DNA of 64,000 bases from Azadirachta indica (Eukaryota; Streptophyta; Magnoliopsida; Sapindales; Meliaceae): positions 9,200,367 to 9,264,366 of the forward strand of contig CM040446.1 of assembly GCA_022749755.1 (NCBI GenBank), written 5' to 3'. This document shows, in pieces, positions 60,341 to 64,000 of this stretch (its first letter is position 1; each line of letters starts with the position of its first letter). Under the pieces are notes generated by a model. It was not told where the DNA came from. It did not search any database and saw only the letters and a program-made list of their open reading frames with translations. The position numbers were made by a program, and so were the translations under genes.

Positions 60341-61780
60341 GTCTACTATTCTTTACAGGGGTTCCAAGTAATGAGGCAGTTGAGTGAATGAGAGCTAAGC
60401 TTGAGGCTAGGCAATGGAGCATTAGTGTTTGTTGGCATGATTGAAGAATTGTGCATCTATTGTGATAGCTATAGATATTTAGTTTTGAACTATTGTTACT
60501 TTGTTCTAGATTTTAAGCAAAATTTGATTTCTGTTGCATGTCTAATAAATTCTGGCTATTCCATTTCTTTTAGCAAATTTGTTGTTATTAAAAAGAATAA
60601 TGAATTTATATGTACTGGAATAATGAGAAATAATCTATTTTAATCAAAACTAAGGAAAAATCTATAAATGACAATAAGTTAAATAAAAGAACCAAAAGGA
60701 TTAAATTGAAAAGCACTAATGAAACATATCTATGGCACCTTGTACTAGACCACATCATTATAAAAAGGATTTAAAGGATGGTTAAGGACGAACCACTAAA
60801 TTAGTTAGAGGTTAAAACTTTTCCAACTTGCGAATCATGCCTAGAAGGAATGATGACCAAAAGGTCATTCACGGCCAAAGGTTATCAAGCCAAAAAATGT
60901 TTGGACTTGGTTTATAACGATTTATGTGGACCAATTATGTTCAAGTGAGAGGTGGGTAAGAGTATTTCATCACCTTTACAGATGATTGTTCAAGATGTGG
61001 ATAAATTTATCTACTATATCGAAAATTCAAAACTTTTGAAAAGTTCAAAGAGTTTAGGATGGAGGTTGACAATCAATTAGGTAAAAATATTAGAACACGT
61101 TGATTAGATCGTGGTGGGGAATATCTCTCAAGTCAATTTGATGAGCACCTAAGAGATAATGAGGGTTATCTTACAACTCACTGCACCATGCACACTGCAA
61201 TAAAATGGCATTGCAGAGAGAAGAAATAAGATATCTTTGGATATAGTAAGATCCATGATGAGTTATTTAACTCTACCCAATATTTTTTGGGGGTATGCAC
61301 TACAAATGGTAGCATATATTCTAAACCTAGTCCTAGAGTCATGTCTAAGTTTGTCCTAAAGACATCTATAGAAATATGGAGTGGTTATAAAACTATTTTA
61401 CACCACATATGTATTTAGGGATGTCTAGCACATATGCTAAGGGACAACTAAGACAAATTAGGATGAAGGTTTAAAGTATGCTTGTTTGTTGGATACCCAA
61501 AAGGTACTAAAGGGTATTACTTCTATAGTCAATCTGACATGAAAGCCTTTATCAGTATAATTGTGACTTTCTTTGAAGATGACTATATAGATAACCACAA
61601 GCCTCAAAGTAAGATTGTATTAAAGGAGTTGTCTAAAGAAACTAATATAGATCCAATTAGTAATGAAAGTTTTAAGGTTCAACGTCTACTTCAAATACCA
61701 ATCATATAGCAGATTCAGTTGTACAGCCTTCCGTGGTACTTTGTCGTAGTGGGAGGATTTTAAGACAACCTGACAGATTT
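60341..61780 (+). pseudogene. Copia protease end and integrase, degenerate
   Basis: A stretch (60401-60643) fits the protease to pre-integrase region (LRLGNGALVFVG, YFVLDFKQNLISVA). GAG-pre-integrase (YLWHLVLDHI) is at about 60728. The core has CLDLVYNDLCGP and LDRGGEYLSSQFDEHL (61105-61150), with NGSIYSKPSPR-type mid-core sequence. Near 61482 the C-terminal domain reads FVGYPKGTKGYYFYSQSDMK. Several stops. Confidence 0.8.
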
Positions 61781-62956
61781 CTAGGAGTATAAGAAGAGGA
61801 TGATGTTAATGAATATGATCCTGCTAGTTATGATGAAGCAGTGAACGATGATAATTATGAATCTTGGCAAAAAGCTATGGAATCGAAAATAGAATCTAGT
61901 TATTCTAATTCTGTCTAGGAGTTATCTACAAGAGAAAGAGAGGAGTTAATGGAAAGTAAAGACCTTGAAAGCAAGGCTTGTGACTAAGGGTTATACCCAA
62001 AAAGAAATGATCAACTATAAGGAGACTTTCTGACCTGTAGCCATGCTTGAATCAATTTGAATTCTCTTATCTAGTGCTGTTTATTATGATTATAAGATAT
62101 GGAAAATGGATATCAAGACTGCCTTTTTGAATGGTAATCTTGACGAATGCATTTATATGGTGCAACTAAATGGTTTAATAAAAAAGAGCTAAGAGCAAAA
62201 GGTTTGCAAGCTTAAGAGATCAACTTATGATCTTAAGTAGGCATCAAGGTCTTGGGATGTAAGATTTGATCAAACAATCAAAACTTAGAGGTTTATTCAA
62301 AATGTAGATGAACTATATGTCTACAAAAGAATACAAGACCAGAAGGTTATATTCTTGATACTTTATATTAATGATATCCTACTCATTGGGAATGATGCAA
62401 AAGAATTAACATCAGTAAAGGTATAGTTGGCTGAGCAATTCTAAATGAAAGATTTGGGAGAGGCTAATTATGTTCTTGGGATCCAAATAATAAGGGATAG
62501 TAAGAACAAGAAACTAGCATTGTCTCAGGCCTTATGTGTAGATAAGATACTAGCCAAATTTGCAATGCAAAATTCAAAGAAAGGATTGTTGTCTTTTAGG
62601 TTTGGAATTAAGCTTTCTCGGTAGTAGTCTTCTAAGAATCCTTAGGAGGAAGAAGAGATGAGACGGGTCCTATATGCCTTAGTCGTTCAGAGTCTTATAT
62701 ATGCTATACTTTGCACTAGGCTAGATATCTGCTATACAGTGGGAGTGGTAAATAGATACTAGTTCGACCAAGGAAAAGAACACTGGTTGCAGTGAAGCTT
62801 ATGTTAAAATATCTTTGTATAGGAATGGATATATGCTTGTCTGATCTGGCAGCAGTCTAAATTCGATTGGATATATGGATTCAGAACTTTAGTCTGTTCT
62901 AGACTCCAAAAAATCAACCTTAGAATAGGTTTTCACTTTAGGTGGTGGAGCAACTT
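61781..62956 (+). pseudogene. Copia reverse transcriptase and broken RNase H
   Basis: RT motifs are ARLVTKGYTQKEMINYKETF (61970-62030), KMDIKTAFLNGNLDECIYM (62104-62160) and the active-site box LYINDILLIGND (62361-62396). The normal Tyr-Val-Asp-Asp has become Tyr-Ile-Asn-Asp, so a catalytic Asp is lost. RNase H starts (62680-62760) and breaks off inside FTLGGGAT at about 62955, where sequence jumps into the middle of the 3' LTR. Confidence 0.8.
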
Positions 62957-63661
62957 TGGGTCTTTAGTGGAATAGCTAAAGTTTATAAATAAAGCCCATT
63001 ACAATTATGAGATAATAGGGTATTGGAAAAAGTCTATTAGAGCTTGTTAATTGATTATGTCCACCGAGGTCTCCTGAGTAGCTACAATTCTATAAGGTAG
63101 AACAAGTAGAATAAAGAGAAGGAATATTTAATTTAATTGGGTTAATTAGAGAATTAATCCTAAACAGTAAATTAAATGGATTAAGCCAATTATTAAATTA
63201 ATAAAGATTAATTTATAATTGATCTATGTAATTGTGCCAACTATTTAATTAATAAGATTAGTTAATGGGCTTGTTATTTAATTAACAAGATTACTTAAGC
63301 AAATTGGCTTAAGTTAAATTAAATTAATCCAAGCCCAAACGCCTAAGTTTCATTCATAGTAAGGTTAAAGTTTGATGGAACACTATAAAAAGGAAATTAA
63401 AGCGTGTATTAGGGTAAGAATAGATCACATTAGTCTTTTTTAGCTTCCTCTATTCATCCTAACCATTTTTTCTTTGAATCTAGTTTTGTGATTGATGCTC
63501 ACATATCAAGTTCTTGCATAAAGAAATAGATATACTTGGGAATATGAGTTGGTGAAAAGGCACAAAGATCCAACAGTTTTTGAAAATTGTTCATTTGAGG
63601 TTCTAATCCTGAAGATTCTTCCACTGTGGATTTGATCCAAATTTCACTCCAAGTTCTAACA
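62957..63661 (+). repeat. Truncated 3' LTR of the copia element
   Basis: From GTCTTTAGTGGAATAGCTAAAG on, it matches the 5' LTR from about 57036 to its end at 57724, with scattered differences. The first roughly 920 bp of the LTR, the purine tract and the end of RNase H are missing. Confidence 0.83.
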
Positions 63662-63666
63662 GTTAG

Positions 63667-64000
63667 TCCTTCTATCTTACTTTTCCTTAAGTTTGCTTGA
63701 AAGAAAAATTGCAAAGCCAACATGTCGATTGCATGATTTTCTTCTTCTTCTTCACACCTTATCAGTTTCATGTGATGAAATAAGATCAAAATGAGCATAA
63801 AGTATCTATGGTTAACTCCATAGAGCATGTCGTGTCCAAGGGATTAGTCCACAAAGAGTGCAAAACTAGAGTAGAGAAGGTGTTTTCCTTTGTTGTGAAT
63901 TGTGTTACGAGGTAATTTTTTCCCCTATCTTTTCTTTCTTTCCTTTCTCTCCTAGTTGTAATTCTAATCTTTTCTCTTCTTCTTCTCTTTTTTCTTTTCA
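63667..64000. other. Spacer at the right edge
   Basis: Contains a (GAA/TTC)-rich patch near 63740-63757 and ends in CT-rich sequence (63918-64000). No gene is seen. Confidence 0.4.

Larger units (their letters stand above)
56111..63666 (+). mobile_element. Ty1/copia retrotransposon, plus strand, 3' LTR truncated
   Basis: The 5' LTR is 56116-57724 and the 3' LTR is a truncated copy at about 62957-63661. Flanks are CTTAG (56111-56115) and GTTAG (63662-63666), a probable target duplication with one change. Order gag, protease, integrase, RT, RNase H defines copia, and the LTR start TGTTAGATTAGTGCCCT is of the style of large copia (SIRE/Maximus-like) or Tork elements. Stops and a large deletion show it is dead. 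Confidence 0.85.

Noticed and set aside
1..64000. CRISPR arrays, phage genes, operons, rRNA genes
   Set aside because: No regularly spaced short repeats, no prokaryotic gene organisation and no rRNA-like conserved stretches. The window is plant nuclear DNA.
1..64000. Functional tRNA genes
   Set aside because: B-box-like motifs were seen, but no cloverleaf could be completed around any of them.

Overview
The window is a stretch of AT-rich dicot plant nuclear DNA. The evidence is GT-AG introns in two conserved plant genes, low-GC introns and spacers, plant LTR-retrotransposon families, a PIF/Harbinger element and telo-box promoter motifs. The species cannot be named from the sequence alone. 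There is no operon-like structure, and the genes should be read as independent transcription units.

Two real host genes are present. (1) On the + strand, positions 422-6302 hold the mature-enzyme part of a plastid 3-oxoacyl-ACP synthase II (KASII/FabF type, fatty-acid elongation). I resolve twelve exons; the transit-peptide exon lies left of the window or is not recognisable. (2) On the - strand, positions 38746 down to 27539 hold a complete RRP12-like ribosome-biogenesis gene with 18 exons. They join in phase to 3834 nt (1277 residues), and two telo-box motifs lie just upstream of its start.

Almost everything else is transposon debris, and much of it can be ordered in time. At 11.9-23.6 kb an old PIF/Harbinger element (transposase plus Myb/SANT protein) was cut inside its first DDE motif by a 9.3-kb Ty3/gypsy element. 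That element has 847-bp LTRs and a GAACT target duplication. The gypsy element was later hit by two copies of another family, 1.3 and 1.4 kb, in opposite orientations and each with its own 5-bp duplication. This leaves a long inverted repeat around gag-pol. At 39.6-46.1 kb there are two oppositely oriented copies of a further LTR family, one with exact ends and a GCGAT duplication, on either side of a MULE-like element with long terminal inverted repeats. At 47.6-52.4 kb lies a minus-strand Ty1/copia element with a CATTA duplication, whose integrase region has been replaced by unrelated sequence. At 56.1-63.7 kb lies a plus-strand Ty1/copia element with a large 5' LTR and a 3' LTR cut by a deletion.

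Smaller relics are a MULE-type PB1-like protein fragment near 8.3 kb, a gypsy gag zinc-knuckle scrap near 26.3 kb, tRNA-like SINE candidates, several tandem repeats and a TA/GA microsatellite. All transposon reading frames seen here carry stops, frameshifts or deletions. I found no evidence for a novel functional system. The most informative structure is the three-level nested insertion at 11.9-23.6 kb.
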